Shown here in pieces: positions 1 to 8,598 of a stretch of DNA of 46,831 bases. The position numbers were made by a program, and so were the translations under genes. The stretch comes from Sphingomonadales bacterium (GTDB lineage: Bacteria; Pseudomonadota; Alphaproteobacteria; Sphingomonadales; Sphingomonadaceae). The stretch lies in assembly GCA_014763545.1 (NCBI GenBank), contig JACXVD010000018.1:1-46831 (forward strand), written 5' to 3'. The notes beneath the pieces were generated by a model, which did not search any database, was not told where the DNA came from, and saw only the letters and a list, made by a program, of their open reading frames with translations. The number at the start of each line of letters is the position of its first letter. Within the stretch, counting starts at the first letter, position 1.

Positions 1-63
1 GAGATCGGCGCGAGCGGCGCCAACTGGCGCGCGGAATATGCGGTTTTCCGGGTGAGCCGCTAG
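1..63 (+). CDS. C-terminal end of an unidentified protein (partial)
   Basis: An open frame enters from the left edge and ends at TAG 61-63, giving 20 residues that finish in AVFRVSR. It is convergent with fdhD, and the two stop codons overlap by four bases, a spacing typical of real convergent neighbours in compact genomes. The fragment is too short to identify and could be a chance frame. Confidence 0.35.
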   Translation, partial: EIGASGANWRAEYAVFRVSR

Positions 64-821
64 GCGACCCGCAGCACACTATCCTCGCGGGCCAGGCACC
101 ACAGGCTCAGCCCCGCCGCCGTGGCGCGTTCGACTGCCATGCTGGTCGGCAGCGAGATGGTGACGAGGCTTCTCGCCCCCGCGCGCACGGCCTTTTCGAC
201 GATTTCGTAGGAACAGCGGGCGGTGGAGAGGAGGAAGCCTTCGCCGGCATCCTGCCCCGCCTTCGCCAATGCGCCGACCAGCTTGTCGAGCGCGTTGTGG
301 CGGCCGACATCCTCGCGGGCGAGCAGGATCGCGCCCTCGCGCGTGCAGAAGGCGGCAGCGTGGGCGGCTCCGGTTGCGTGGGTGAGCGGCTGGTGGTCGC
401 GCAGCGCGGCGAGCGCGGCGAAGATCGCGCCGGGGGAGATCGCGTCGTGCGGGGCGACTGGCGGCAGGGGCTTGGCGAGCACTTCGAGATTCTCGATCCC
501 GCACAGCCCGCAGGAACTTTCCGCGACGCGGGTGCGCACACGTTCCTGCAATCTGTCGATCCCGAGGCCCGCCAGAGTCGCGCGCACGACCCAGCCCTTG
601 TCGGTTTCGGCCACGGCGCATCCGGTCATGTCGGCGGCGCGCGTGGCCAGCCCTTCGGCAATCGCGAAGCCGAGCGCGAAATCTTCCAGCTGTTCGGGCG
701 TCGCCATCATCACCGCATAGGCCAGCCCGTTGAATTCGAGCGCGACCGGGACTTCGGCGACCCACGCGCGGGTAACGGGCACCTGCTTCCCGTCAGCGCC
801 AAACTGGATTGCATCGCTCAT
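60..821 (-). CDS. fdhD: Formate dehydrogenase accessory sulfurtransferase FdhD
   Basis: The 253-residue product matches the FdhD family in length and motifs. FdhD carries sulfur from a cysteine desulfurase to the Mo-bis-MGD cofactor of formate dehydrogenase and is needed for its activity. The signature CGLCG lies at residues 104-108, supplying the two cysteines (C104, C107) used for sulfur relay, and the conserved REDVGRHNALDK segment of the cofactor-binding half is present. It is the last gene of the formaldehyde/formate operon, 35 bases after fdsD. In many fds operons this role is played by fdsC, so its position next to the structural genes fits. The ATG is at 821. Function is confident by family; exact partner by context. 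Confidence 0.93.
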   Translation of the reverse strand: MSDAIQFGADGKQVPVTRAWVAEVPVALEFNGLAYAVMMATPEQLEDFALGFAIAEGLATRAADMTGCAVAETDKGWVVRATLAGLGIDRLQERVRTRVAESSCGLCGIENLEVLAKPLPPVAPHDAISPGAIFAALAALRDHQPLTHATGAAHAAAFCTREGAILLAREDVGRHNALDKLVGALAKAGQDAGEGFLLSTARCSYEIVEKAVRAGARSLVTISLPTSMAVERATAAGLSLWCLAREDSVLRVA

Positions 822-856
822 GCCATGGCCTCTTCACCCCCGAGCCGACGCAGGCC

Positions 857-1138
857 CTATCCCGCGTCGCTGTGACCGACCTCGTCGACCGCGTTGAATT
901 CGGTCGCGCCGGTTTGGGGCGGCGGTTCGTGGCCCGCGCGCAAATTTTCGACCGCCGACCGCGCAATCGGGGAGAGGATGGACAGGTCGCTGGCGAAAAT
1001 CGCCGCCTTCATCCGCGGATCCCAGAATTTGGCGATGTGGTCGGCGGTCGCGAGCACGGCGTTGTCCTTCCCGATGGCGGTGAAATTCAGCGCGATCTGG
1101 TCGGCCATGCGCTGGAGCTTGGCGAGCGTCCCGCTCAT
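857..1138 (-). CDS. fdsD: NAD-dependent formate dehydrogenase delta subunit FdsD
   Basis: A 93-residue protein beginning MSGTLAKLQRMADQIALNF and containing HIAKFWDPRM, which is characteristic of the small delta subunit of soluble NAD-linked molybdenum formate dehydrogenases. FdsD binds the alpha subunit and supports cofactor loading and activity; it carries no metal-binding motif here. I chose ATG 1138 because it overlaps the fdsA stop codon as ATGA. A longer frame to 1201 would overlap fdsA by 67 bases and lacks family-like sequence. The subunit is co-translated with fdsA and followed by fdhD. Confidence 0.9.
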   Translation of the reverse strand: MSGTLAKLQRMADQIALNFTAIGKDNAVLATADHIAKFWDPRMKAAIFASDLSILSPIARSAVENLRAGHEPPPQTGATEFNAVDEVGHSDAG

Positions 1139-3993
1139 TCCGCCGGCTCCGCCGCGATCCGGCGCGAGCGGCGCGCCTGTTCGGCGTAGGATTCCTGCCA
1201 CTCGCTCGGCCCGTTGCTGGGTGTCACCTGCACCGCGGTCACCTTGTATTCGGGGCAGTTGGTGGCCCAGTCCGAATTGTCGGTGGTCACGACATTGGCC
1301 TGCGTGTCGGGGTGATGGAAGGTGGTATAGACAACCCCCGGTGCAACCCGGTCGGTGACCTTCACGCGCAGCGTGGTCTCGCCCGCCCGGCTGGCAAGCC
1401 GCGCCATGTCGCCATCGGCAAGCCCGCGATTTTCCGCGTCGGTCGGGTGGATTTCGAGCACATCCTCGGGATGCCAGGTGCTGTTGGCGGTCCGCCGCGT
1501 CTGCGCGCCGACATTATACTGGCTGAGAATCCGCCCGGTGGTCAGCAGCAGGGGGAAGCGCGGGCCGGTCTTCTCGTCGGTGGGGACATATTCGGTCACC
1601 ACGAACTTGCCCTTGCCGCGCACGAAGCCGCCGACATGCATCACCGGCGAGCCCTGCGGCGCGGCGTCGGTCACCGGCCATTGCAGCTGTTCGCCCGCAA
1701 TCACCCGGTCCCACGTCACGCCCGCAAAAGTCGGGGTGAGCCGCGCGATTTCGGCCAGGATCTCGCTGGCGTGGGTATAGTTCCAGTCGCAGCCGATGGC
1801 GTTGGCGAGCAGCTGGGTGACCTGCCAGTCCTCAAGCCCTTGCCCAATTGGCCCGTTGGCCGGTTCCATCACCCGGCGCACCGGCTGGATGCGCCGCTCG
1901 GCATTGGTGAAGGTGCCTTCCTTTTCGAGGAAGCTGCTGCCCGGCAGGAAGACGTGGGCGTAATTGGCGGTTTCGTTGAGAAACAGGTCGTGCACGATCA
2001 CGCAGTCCATCGCTGCCAGCCCGGCAGCGACATGATGCGTATCGGGGTCCGACTGGAGGATATCCTCGCCCTGGATATAGATGGCCTTGAAACTGCCATC
2101 GACCGCGGCATCGAGCATGTTGGGAATGCGCAGCCCCGGTTCGGGATCGAGCGCCACGCCCCAATCGTCTTCGAACAATTTGCGGCTGTCGCCTTGCGAG
2201 ATGTGGCGATAGCCCGACAATTCATGCGGGAAACTGCCCATGTCGCAGGCACCCTGGACATTGTTCTGTCCGCGCAGCGGGTTCACCCCCACACCGGGGC
2301 GGCCGATATTGCCGGTCGCCATGGCGAGGTTGGCGATCGCCATCACCGTGCTCGAACCCTGCGAATGTTCGGTCACGCCGAGCCCGTAATAGATCGCGCC
2401 ATTGCCGCCGGTGGCGAACAGCCGCGCGGCTTCGCGCAGGGTGGCAGCGGGCACGCGGGTGACCGTTTCGAGGAATTCGGGGCTGTGCCGCTCGTCGGCG
2501 ACGAACCGCGCCCAGTCCTGGTATTCGTCCCAGTCGCAGCGGGTGCGGACGAAATCTTCATCCGCCAGCCCTTCGGTGACCACGACATGCGCCAGCGCGG
2601 TCAGCACCGCGACATTGGTGCCGGGCTGCAATGCGAGATGGTGCGCGGCCTCGATATGCGGCGATTTGACGAGATCGATCCTGCGCGGATCGACCACGAT
2701 CATCTTCGCGCCTTGGCGCAGGCGCTTCTTGATCCGGCTGCCGAACACGGGGTGCGCGTCGGTCGGATTGGCGCCGATGACCAGGAACACGTCGGTCTGT
2801 TCGGCGCTGTCGAAATCCTGCGTGCCCGCGCTGGTGCCGAAAGTGGTCGACAGGCCATAGCCGGTGGGGCTGTGGCACACGCGCGCGCAGGTATCGACAT
2901 TGTTGGTGCCGAATCCTGCCCGGACCAGCTTCTGGACGAGGAAGGTTTCCTCGTTGGTGCAGCGGCTGGAAGTGATGCCGCCCAGCGCGCGCGGGCCATG
3001 CTCGGCCTTGATCGCCGCGATCCGATCGGCGGCGAAGCGCATCGCCTCGTCCCACGAAACTTCGCGCCAGGGCTGGTCGATATTCTCGCGGATCATCGGG
3101 CTGGTGATGCGGTCCCGGTGGTTGGCATAGCCCCAGGCGAAGCGCCCCTTGACGCAGCTGTGCCCGCGATTGGCCTTGCCGTCCTTCCACGGCACCATGC
3201 GCACCAGTTGTTCGCCCTTCATTTCCGCGCGGAAGGCGCAGCCGACCCCGCAATAGGCGCAGGTGGTCACCACGCTGCGTTCGGGCTTGCCCAGTTGCTT
3301 GACCGATTTTTCCATCAGCGCGCTGGTCGGGCAGGTCTGCACGCAGGCGCCACAGGAAACGCATTCGCTGGAAAGGAAGCTGTCGCTCGCCTGCCCGGCG
3401 CTGATCTTGCTGGCAAAGCCCCGCCCGTCGACCGCGAGGGCGAGCGTGCCCTGCACTTCGTCGCAGGCGCGCACGCAGCGCGAACAGACGATGCATTTGT
3501 CGGGCGCGAACAGGAAATAGGGGTTCGACAGGTCCGGCGATTTGGCGAAGTGGTTGGCGCCTTCATAGCCGTAGCGCACATCGCGCAGCCCCACTTCGGC
3601 GGCGGTGTCCTGCAATTCGCAAATGTTGTTCGCGCTGCAGGTCAGGCAGTCGAGCGGGTGGTCGGAGATGTAGAGTTCCATCACCCCGCGGCGCAGTTTG
3701 GCGAGGCGCGGGGTCTGGGTGCGCACCACCATCCCCGCTTCCGCCGGGGTGGTGCAACTGGCCGGCGTGCCACGCCGCCCCTCGATCTCGACCAGGCACA
3801 TACGGCATGAACCGAAGCTCTTGACGCTGTCGGTCGCGCACAGGCTGGGGATGTCGCCGCCCGCCTCGCGCGCGGCGCGCATCACGCTGGTGCCTACGGG
3901 CACGGTTACTTCGCGCCCGTCGACGGTGAGGCTTACGCTCTCGTCGCTGCGGCTTTCGGGCGTGCCGAAATCTGCCTGCGGTTCATAGCCCAT
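1135..3993 (-). CDS. fdsA: NAD-dependent formate dehydrogenase alpha (catalytic) subunit FdsA
   Basis: The 952-residue catalytic subunit oxidises formate to CO2 at a Mo-bis-MGD centre and passes electrons through iron-sulfur clusters to FdsB and FdsG. From the N-terminus I see a plant-type [2Fe-2S] domain (C52, C63, C66, C80), a His-Cys3 cluster motif (H112, C116, C119, C125), two ferredoxin-type [4Fe-4S] motifs (C167-C177 and C211-C221), and the Mo-domain [4Fe-4S] motif (C245, C248, C252, C280). The presumed Mo ligand is C373 in DTCARVCHSPTGYG, followed by H374. The codon is TGC, so this is the cysteine form rather than selenocysteine. The start at 3993 has GGAGAA eight bases upstream and overlaps the mobA end by 11 bases; a start at 4014 is less likely. 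Length and domain order match soluble Fds enzymes. Confidence 0.96.
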   Translation of the reverse strand: MGYEPQADFGTPESRSDESVSLTVDGREVTVPVGTSVMRAAREAGGDIPSLCATDSVKSFGSCRMCLVEIEGRRGTPASCTTPAEAGMVVRTQTPRLAKLRRGVMELYISDHPLDCLTCSANNICELQDTAAEVGLRDVRYGYEGANHFAKSPDLSNPYFLFAPDKCIVCSRCVRACDEVQGTLALAVDGRGFASKISAGQASDSFLSSECVSCGACVQTCPTSALMEKSVKQLGKPERSVVTTCAYCGVGCAFRAEMKGEQLVRMVPWKDGKANRGHSCVKGRFAWGYANHRDRITSPMIRENIDQPWREVSWDEAMRFAADRIAAIKAEHGPRALGGITSSRCTNEETFLVQKLVRAGFGTNNVDTCARVCHSPTGYGLSTTFGTSAGTQDFDSAEQTDVFLVIGANPTDAHPVFGSRIKKRLRQGAKMIVVDPRRIDLVKSPHIEAAHHLALQPGTNVAVLTALAHVVVTEGLADEDFVRTRCDWDEYQDWARFVADERHSPEFLETVTRVPAATLREAARLFATGGNGAIYYGLGVTEHSQGSSTVMAIANLAMATGNIGRPGVGVNPLRGQNNVQGACDMGSFPHELSGYRHISQGDSRKLFEDDWGVALDPEPGLRIPNMLDAAVDGSFKAIYIQGEDILQSDPDTHHVAAGLAAMDCVIVHDLFLNETANYAHVFLPGSSFLEKEGTFTNAERRIQPVRRVMEPANGPIGQGLEDWQVTQLLANAIGCDWNYTHASEILAEIARLTPTFAGVTWDRVIAGEQLQWPVTDAAPQGSPVMHVGGFVRGKGKFVVTEYVPTDEKTGPRFPLLLTTGRILSQYNVGAQTRRTANSTWHPEDVLEIHPTDAENRGLADGDMARLASRAGETTLRVKVTDRVAPGVVYTTFHHPDTQANVVTTDNSDWATNCPEYKVTAVQVTPSNGPSEWQESYAEQARRSRRIAAEPAE

Positions 3994-4513
3994 GGTGCTT
4001 CTCCGCCGCTTCAAGGTCGGCCGGGGTGTTGATATTAGCAGGTTCTGCGCCGAGTTTCACCGCCCGTGCGCCGATTGCCGCGGCCAGCGCGCGCATCGAA
4101 TGCTTGTCGTCGCCCTCGAGGATCCGCTCCACCGCTGCCAACACGGTCGTCGGCCACAGGCCGATTACCGGCTGGCTGTCGAGGAAAGCGGGGGCGGGGG
4201 ACAGCAGATGCGGCAGGTCGTCGGGCAAGCCGACTGCATCCACCCCGATCGACAGCACCGCCTCCAGCTCAAGCTCGCGCGCATGGCGCAGCGCGGCGGC
4301 GATTCCGCCCAGCGGGCCCATGTCGGCATGCGGCCAGTCGCGGATCGTGGGGGCGGGCGCGCTGTCGCGGCCGACGACGACGACGTCCTCGCACCACGGC
4401 GCCAGCAGATCGACCGCGCGGGCCAGCAGCGTGTCGCCGCCCAGCTCGGCCAGGGCCTTGTCGCTGCCGAAGCGGCTGGACCGCCCGCCCGCGAGGACCG
4501 CGCCGAGGATCAT
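3983..4513 (-). CDS. mobA: Molybdenum cofactor guanylyltransferase MobA
   Basis: A 176-residue NTP-transferase beginning MILGAVLAGGRSSRFGSDKA, the nucleotide-binding signature of MobA. The enzyme joins GMP to molybdopterin to form the MGD cofactor that FdsA requires. ATG 4513 overlaps the fdsB stop as ATGA, and the mobA end overlaps fdsA. It is therefore translated between two structural subunits of the enzyme whose cofactor it completes. The longer frame up to 4771 is arginine-rich shadow sequence inside fdsB. Placement of mobA between fdsB and fdsA is less common than the plain fdsGBA order. Confidence 0.93.
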   Translation of the reverse strand: MILGAVLAGGRSSRFGSDKALAELGGDTLLARAVDLLAPWCEDVVVVGRDSAPAPTIRDWPHADMGPLGGIAAALRHARELELEAVLSIGVDAVGLPDDLPHLLSPAPAFLDSQPVIGLWPTTVLAAVERILEGDDKHSMRALAAAIGARAVKLGAEPANINTPADLEAAEKHHGL

Positions 4514-6024
4514 CCGAAATCCTCCGGCCAGTGTTTCAGCGCGCTCATCACCGGATAGGGGGTGAAACCGCCCAAGGCGCACAGCGATGCATCGCGCATG
4601 GTTTCGCACAGGTCGGTCAGCAGCGCGATCTCGTCTTCGCGGCTGCGGCCCTGCTTGGGCATGTTGTGCATCTGCGGGGTCTGTTCGAGCGCGTCGAGCG
4701 CGCGCCCGCCTGCGTGGATTCGGTCGATCACCTCCACCCCGCGGGTCGAACCGAGGCGGCACGGGGTGCATTTGCCGCAGCTTTCCGCCGCGCAGAATTC
4801 CATCGCGAAACGCGCCATTGCGCCCATGTCGGCGCTGTCGTCGAACACGGTGATCCCGGCGTGGCCGATCAGTGCATCGGCTGCGGCATAGGCTTCGTAG
4901 TCGAAGGGGATGTCGAACTGGTCGGGGTGGAGATAGGCGCCCAGCGGCCCGCCGACCTGCACCGCCTTGACCGGGCGGCCGCTGTCGGTGCCGCCGCCGA
5001 TATCGTGGACCAGCTCGCGCAGGGTCAGGCCGAAGGGGGCCTCGTACAGCCCGCCGCGCTTCACATTGCCCGCGATCTGGATCGGCATCGTGCCTTTCGA
5101 CCGGCCCATGCCCAGCGCGGCATATTCCGCCGCGCCGCCTTCACGCAATATATGCGCTGCGGCGGCGAGGGTGAGGACGTTGTTGACCACCGTGGGGCAG
5201 CCGAACAGCCCCTCCAGCGCGGGCAGCGGCGGCTTGGCGCGGACTTCGCCGCGCTTGCCCTCGAGGCTGTTGAGCAGCGATGTTTCCTCGCCGCAGACAT
5301 AGGCGCCTGCGCCGACGCGAACCTCCACCTCGAACGGCGCGATCAGCGGCGCTGCCAGCGGGATCGCGGCGCGCAGCTTGCGGATCGCGTCGGGATATTC
5401 GCTGCGGACGTAGATATAGCCCTTCTGCGCGCCCACCGCGACGGCGGCGATGGCCATGCCCTCGATCAGCTGGAACGGATCGCCTTCCATCATCATGCGG
5501 TCGGCAAAGGTCGCGCTGTCGCCTTCGTCGGCGTTGCAGACGATATATTTGCGCGTGCCGGCGGCCTTGCGCACCGTGTCCCACTTGATCCCCGCCGGGA
5601 AGCCCGCGCCGCCGCGCCCGCGCAGGCCCGAGGCGGTGAGTTCCTGCACCACGGTTTCCGGTCCGATGGCGCGGGCCCGCTGCAGCCCCTCCCATCCGCG
5701 GGTGGCGGCATAATCCTCGAGGCTGAGCGGGCGGGTCTTGCCGGCGCGGGCGAAGGTCAGTCGCGTTTGCCGCTTGAGGAAAGGCTGGTCGGCGATGGCG
5801 CCGATGTGCTTGTCGCTCGACCCGTCGAGCACGGCGACGACATCTTCGGGCTGGACGAAACTGTATCCTTCGCCGTCGAGATCGACCAGCGGCTCCATCC
5901 ACAGCATGCCGTAGCTCGATGTGCGCTCGACCGTCGCCCCGGCCTGTTCGAAGGCCGCTGCCACTGCATCGGCCCCGCAGGCGCGGGCGAGTGCATCGTC
6001 GGATATGCGGACCAGCCTGCTCAT
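4510..6024 (-). CDS. fdsB: NAD-dependent formate dehydrogenase beta (diaphorase) subunit FdsB
   Basis: The 504-residue NuoF/HoxF-like diaphorase subunit binds FMN and reduces NAD+. The FMN/NADH-binding segment includes GLRGRGGAGFPAGIKW (133-148) and CNADEGDSATFADR (163-176), and AYVCGEETSLLNSLEG (241-256) is also present. The C-terminal [4Fe-4S] motif is ESCGKCTPCR with C416, C419 and C422, plus C482 in SLCALGG. An N-terminal region of about 100 residues precedes the NuoF core, as in other FdsB proteins. ATG 6024 overlaps the fdsG stop as ATGA; the upstream extension to 6123 is arginine-rich and unlikely to be translated. All key residues are intact. Confidence 0.95.
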   Translation of the reverse strand: MSRLVRISDDALARACGADAVAAAFEQAGATVERTSSYGMLWMEPLVDLDGEGYSFVQPEDVVAVLDGSSDKHIGAIADQPFLKRQTRLTFARAGKTRPLSLEDYAATRGWEGLQRARAIGPETVVQELTASGLRGRGGAGFPAGIKWDTVRKAAGTRKYIVCNADEGDSATFADRMMMEGDPFQLIEGMAIAAVAVGAQKGYIYVRSEYPDAIRKLRAAIPLAAPLIAPFEVEVRVGAGAYVCGEETSLLNSLEGKRGEVRAKPPLPALEGLFGCPTVVNNVLTLAAAAHILREGGAAEYAALGMGRSKGTMPIQIAGNVKRGGLYEAPFGLTLRELVHDIGGGTDSGRPVKAVQVGGPLGAYLHPDQFDIPFDYEAYAAADALIGHAGITVFDDSADMGAMARFAMEFCAAESCGKCTPCRLGSTRGVEVIDRIHAGGRALDALEQTPQMHNMPKQGRSREDEIALLTDLCETMRDASLCALGGFTPYPVMSALKHWPEDFG

Positions 6025-6446
6025 GCCTGTTCGATCACTTGTGCCAGCCCGTCTTCGTCGAGCCAGGCGTGCAGCCGGTCGCCCACCCGCGCGGCGGGCC
6101 CGGCGCTGCACAGGCCGAGGCAATAGACGGTCTTCAGTTTCACCCTGTCGCCCGCTGCACTGCGGGCGCGATCAATCAGCGCCTCGACGCCGCGCGCCTT
6201 GCAGGCTTCGGCCCGGCAGATCTGCACCACCGGGCGCGGATCTGCCGCGGGGGTGAAATCGTGGTAGAAACTGACCACCCCGTGCACTTCGGCACGGGTG
6301 AGGTTGAGTTCGGCGGCAACCAGCGCCTCGCTTGCCTCGTCCACGCAGCCGAATTCGGCCTGGATATCGTGGAGGATCGGCAGCATCGGCCCTTCGCGCC
6401 CGGCATGGGCGGCGCAGATGCTGGCGATCCGCTCCGCCTTGGTCAT
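6021..6446 (-). CDS. fdsG: NAD-dependent formate dehydrogenase gamma subunit FdsG
   Basis: A 141-residue NuoE-type thioredoxin-like [2Fe-2S] protein. The four cluster cysteines are C77 and C82 (in QICRAEACKARG) and C109 and C113 (in VYCLGLCSAGP). The conserved AEVHGVVSFYHDF segment at 52-64 is typical of NuoE/FdsG. It forms the electron-transfer module with FdsB. ATG 6446 overlaps the fghA stop as ATGA and gives the usual family length, so I prefer it to the upstream ATG at 6470. Confidence 0.94.
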   Translation of the reverse strand: MTKAERIASICAAHAGREGPMLPILHDIQAEFGCVDEASEALVAAELNLTRAEVHGVVSFYHDFTPAADPRPVVQICRAEACKARGVEALIDRARSAAGDRVKLKTVYCLGLCSAGPAARVGDRLHAWLDEDGLAQVIEQA

Positions 6447-7282
6447 GGCTTCAGCCTTTCGGCATGCCACGCGACATGATCGGCCATGAAGCTGGAGATG
6501 AAATAGTAGGAGTGGTCGTAACCCTCCTGCATGCGGATCGTCGCCGGGATACCTGCCGCTTTGCAGGCTTCCTCCAGCAGATGCGTCTTGAGCTGTTCTG
6601 CGAGGAAATTGTCCGCGCTGCCCTGGTCGACCAGCAGGCCGGGCAGGCGCGCGCCGTCCGCGATCAGGGCGCAGGCGTCATAGGCGCGCCATGCGGCCCG
6701 ATCGGGGCCGAGATAGCCGCCCAGCGCCTTTTCGCCCCAGGGGCAGTTCATCGGGCTGACGATCGGGGAGAAGGCGCTGACCGAGCGGAACCGCGCGGGA
6801 TTGCGCAGCCCCACGGTCAGCGCACCGTGGCCGCCCATCGAATGGCCGGTGATGCCCTGCCGCGCCATGTCGACCGGGAAATTCGCGGCGACGACCTGCG
6901 GCAGTTCCTGCTCGATATAGCTGCGCATGCGGTAGTGTTCCGCCCACGGCTGCTCGGTCGCATCGACATAGAAACCCGCGCCCTTGGCGAAATCATAGGC
7001 CTCGACATCGGGCACATCCTCCCCGCGCGGGCTGGTGTCGGGAGCGACGAAGACAATCCCGTGCTGCGCGCAAGCTGCGCGATATTCGCCCTTCTCGGTG
7101 ACATTGGCATGGGTGCAGGTCAGGCCCGAAAGATACCACAGCACGGGCAGCTGCTCGCCCGGTTCATGGTCCGGCACGAAGACCGAGAAGGTCATCGCCG
7201 TGCCGGTGGCGCTGCTGGCGTGGTTGTACACCCCCTGTGTCCCGTTGTGGCTGCGGTTGGTGCTGACGGTTTCGAGGGTCAT
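6443..7282 (-). CDS. fghA: S-formylglutathione hydrolase
   Basis: The 279-residue alpha/beta hydrolase is of the esterase-D/FrmB type and hydrolyses S-formylglutathione to formate and glutathione. This is the middle step between FrmA and formate dehydrogenase. The nucleophile elbow is GHSMGGHG with S148; the acid is D224 in DQGSADNF and the base is H257 in GYDHSYYF. LSGLTCTHANVTEKG, with the conserved TCTHxN segment, is at 51-65. Start and stop both overlap neighbours as ATGA, so it is tightly coupled to the deacylase gene above and fdsG below. It is presumably cytoplasmic, since no signal sequence is visible. Confidence 0.95.
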   Translation of the reverse strand: MTLETVSTNRSHNGTQGVYNHASSATGTAMTFSVFVPDHEPGEQLPVLWYLSGLTCTHANVTEKGEYRAACAQHGIVFVAPDTSPRGEDVPDVEAYDFAKGAGFYVDATEQPWAEHYRMRSYIEQELPQVVAANFPVDMARQGITGHSMGGHGALTVGLRNPARFRSVSAFSPIVSPMNCPWGEKALGGYLGPDRAAWRAYDACALIADGARLPGLLVDQGSADNFLAEQLKTHLLEEACKAAGIPATIRMQEGYDHSYYFISSFMADHVAWHAERLKP

Positions 7283-7782
7283 TCTGCTTCCACTACAGGT
7301 ATCGCGGCGACCAGCGGGGCATGGCCCCAGTGCCGCAGGAGATCGAGCACCGCCTGGCCCGAAAGCCCCAGCGTGCCGGTGTTGCGCAGCGGGTGGACAT
7401 TGATCCGTTCCGCCGCGGCGAGGGTGCTGTCGAGCACCACGGTGATGCTGCCCGGTGCGGCATTGATCGCGGCCAGCGGCGTGACCGAGCCGGGCGCGAT
7501 GCCCAGCAGGCGCTGCATGTCCTCCGGCTTGCCGAAGCTGACCCGCTTGCAGCCGATCGCCTGCGGCAATGCCTTGAGGTTGGCCCGCGCCTCGGCCGGC
7601 ACGGTTACCAGCCAGAAGGCGCCGCCCGCATCCTTGAGAAACAGGTTCTTGGTATGCGCGCCGGGAATGTCGGCGTCGATCCGGCTGCTCTGTTCGACGG
7701 TAAAGACCGCATCATGTTCATGCGCGGCAAAGGGGATCGCCCGTTCGGCGAGGTCCGCCAGCAATCCCGCTTCGCCGCGCAT
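7279..7782 (-). CDS. YbaK/ProX-family aminoacyl-tRNA deacylase
   Basis: The 167-residue product has the motifs of the free-standing prolyl-tRNA editing family (ProX/PrdX, YbaK fold): GAHTKNLFLKD near 42-52 and PGSVTPLAAI near 97-106. Such proteins remove wrongly attached amino acids (often alanine) from tRNA(Pro) in the cytoplasm. I chose ATG 7782, which has GAGG seven bases upstream, over the adjacent GTG 7785. It lies inside the formaldehyde operon and overlaps fghA by four bases. I see no direct metabolic link to C1 oxidation; a role in translation quality during aldehyde stress is only a guess. Family is confident, exact tRNA substrate is not. Confidence 0.85.
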   Translation of the reverse strand: MRGEAGLLADLAERAIPFAAHEHDAVFTVEQSSRIDADIPGAHTKNLFLKDAGGAFWLVTVPAEARANLKALPQAIGCKRVSFGKPEDMQRLLGIAPGSVTPLAAINAAPGSITVVLDSTLAAAERINVHPLRNTGTLGLSGQAVLDLLRHWGHAPLVAAIPVVEAE

Positions 7783-7791
7783 CACACAGCC

Positions 7792-8169
7792 TCACATGCG
7801 CTTGAGCGCGCAGAGCTTGTTGCCGTCGGGATCGCGCAGATAGGCGAGGTAGAGCTTGCCGAAGCCGCCTTCGCGAATGCCCGGCGGGTCTTCGATCGAC
7901 GTCCCGCCATTGGCGACGCCCGCTTCATGCCAGGCGTCGGCCATTTCGGGCGTATCCATCGCAAAGCCGATGGTGCCGCCATTCGCATGGGTCGCCGGTT
8001 CGCCGTCGATCGGCGGGGTGACGATGAAGATGCCGTTGTTGTGCATATAGACGATGCGGTTCTTGTCGTCCTGGAAGCCTTCGTTGCCGCCCATCGCCTT
8101 GAACAGTGCGTCGTAGAACTTCTTCGAACGCGGAATGTCGTTCGATCCGACCATATTGTGACTGTACAT
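7792..8169 (-). CDS. VOC-superfamily (glyoxalase-like) protein, copy 1
   Basis: A 125-residue single-domain vicinal-oxygen-chelate protein. It starts MYSHNMVGSNDI, with the usual early metal-ligand histidine (H4), and ends in YLRDPDGNKLCAL, the standard VOC closing strand. ATG 8169 has GGAGAA upstream. It is clearly related to the next gene (shared NGGT, IREGG/VREQS, RDPDGxKxCA), so the pair is a tandem duplication. It sits between frmA and fghA. A role with glutathione adducts of formaldehyde or methylglyoxal is inferred only from position; the substrate is unknown. Confidence 0.85.
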   Translation of the reverse strand: MYSHNMVGSNDIPRSKKFYDALFKAMGGNEGFQDDKNRIVYMHNNGIFIVTPPIDGEPATHANGGTIGFAMDTPEMADAWHEAGVANGGTSIEDPPGIREGGFGKLYLAYLRDPDGNKLCALKRM

Positions 8170-8196
8170 CGCGGTTTCTCCTCTCTCGGTTGCCGA

Positions 8197-8577
8197 TCAG
8201 CCCTCGGCGTTGGGGGCGAAGGCGCAGATCTTGTGGCCGTCGGGATCGCGGATATAGGCGCCGTACTGGCGGCCCGGCGACTGCTCGCGCACACCCGGTT
8301 CGCCTTCGTCGGTGCCACCGTTGGCGAGGCCCGCGGCATGGAAGGCGTCGACCATCGCATAGTCCGCCGCCTTGAAGCCGAAGGTGAAGCCGTTCATGCA
8401 GGTCGCATCCTCGCCATCGCGCGGGGTGGCGACGATGAAGCTGCCGCTGGGGCTGGGGAAGGCAAAGCCATGCGGCAGGTCGATCACGAGTTCGTGGCCG
8501 AGTGCAGCCATCACCGGGACATAGAACGCCTTGGCCCGCGCAACATCGTTGGTGCCTACGAAAATGTGGTTGAACAT
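8197..8577 (-). CDS. VOC-superfamily (glyoxalase-like) protein, copy 2
   Basis: A 126-residue VOC protein starting MFNHIFVGTNDV and ending YIRDPDGHKICAF. It is a tandem paralogue of the gene at 7792-8169. Where copy 1 has THANGGTIGF, this copy has TCMNGFTFGF, so a histidine that could bind metal is replaced by cysteine. That suggests a changed metal site or a structural role. Either ATG 8577 or the adjacent GTG 8580 could be the start; AGGA lies about ten bases before the GTG. It begins 21 bases after the frmA stop, which makes it the second gene of the operon. Confidence 0.84.
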   Translation of the reverse strand: MFNHIFVGTNDVARAKAFYVPVMAALGHELVIDLPHGFAFPSPSGSFIVATPRDGEDATCMNGFTFGFKAADYAMVDAFHAAGLANGGTDEGEPGVREQSPGRQYGAYIRDPDGHKICAFAPNAEG

Positions 8578-8598
8578 CACGGTATCGGTTTCCTTCGC

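Noticed and set aside
2875-2877. Possible selenocysteine in FdsA
   Set aside because: The codon at the Mo-ligand position (residue 373) is TGC, so it is cysteine, and no in-frame TGA occurs.
1312-3810. Long plus-strand frame opposite fdsA
   Set aside because: High-GC antisense shadow. The opposite strand carries a full, motif-complete FdsA; the shadow has no recognisable domain and is rich in His/Arg/Gly.
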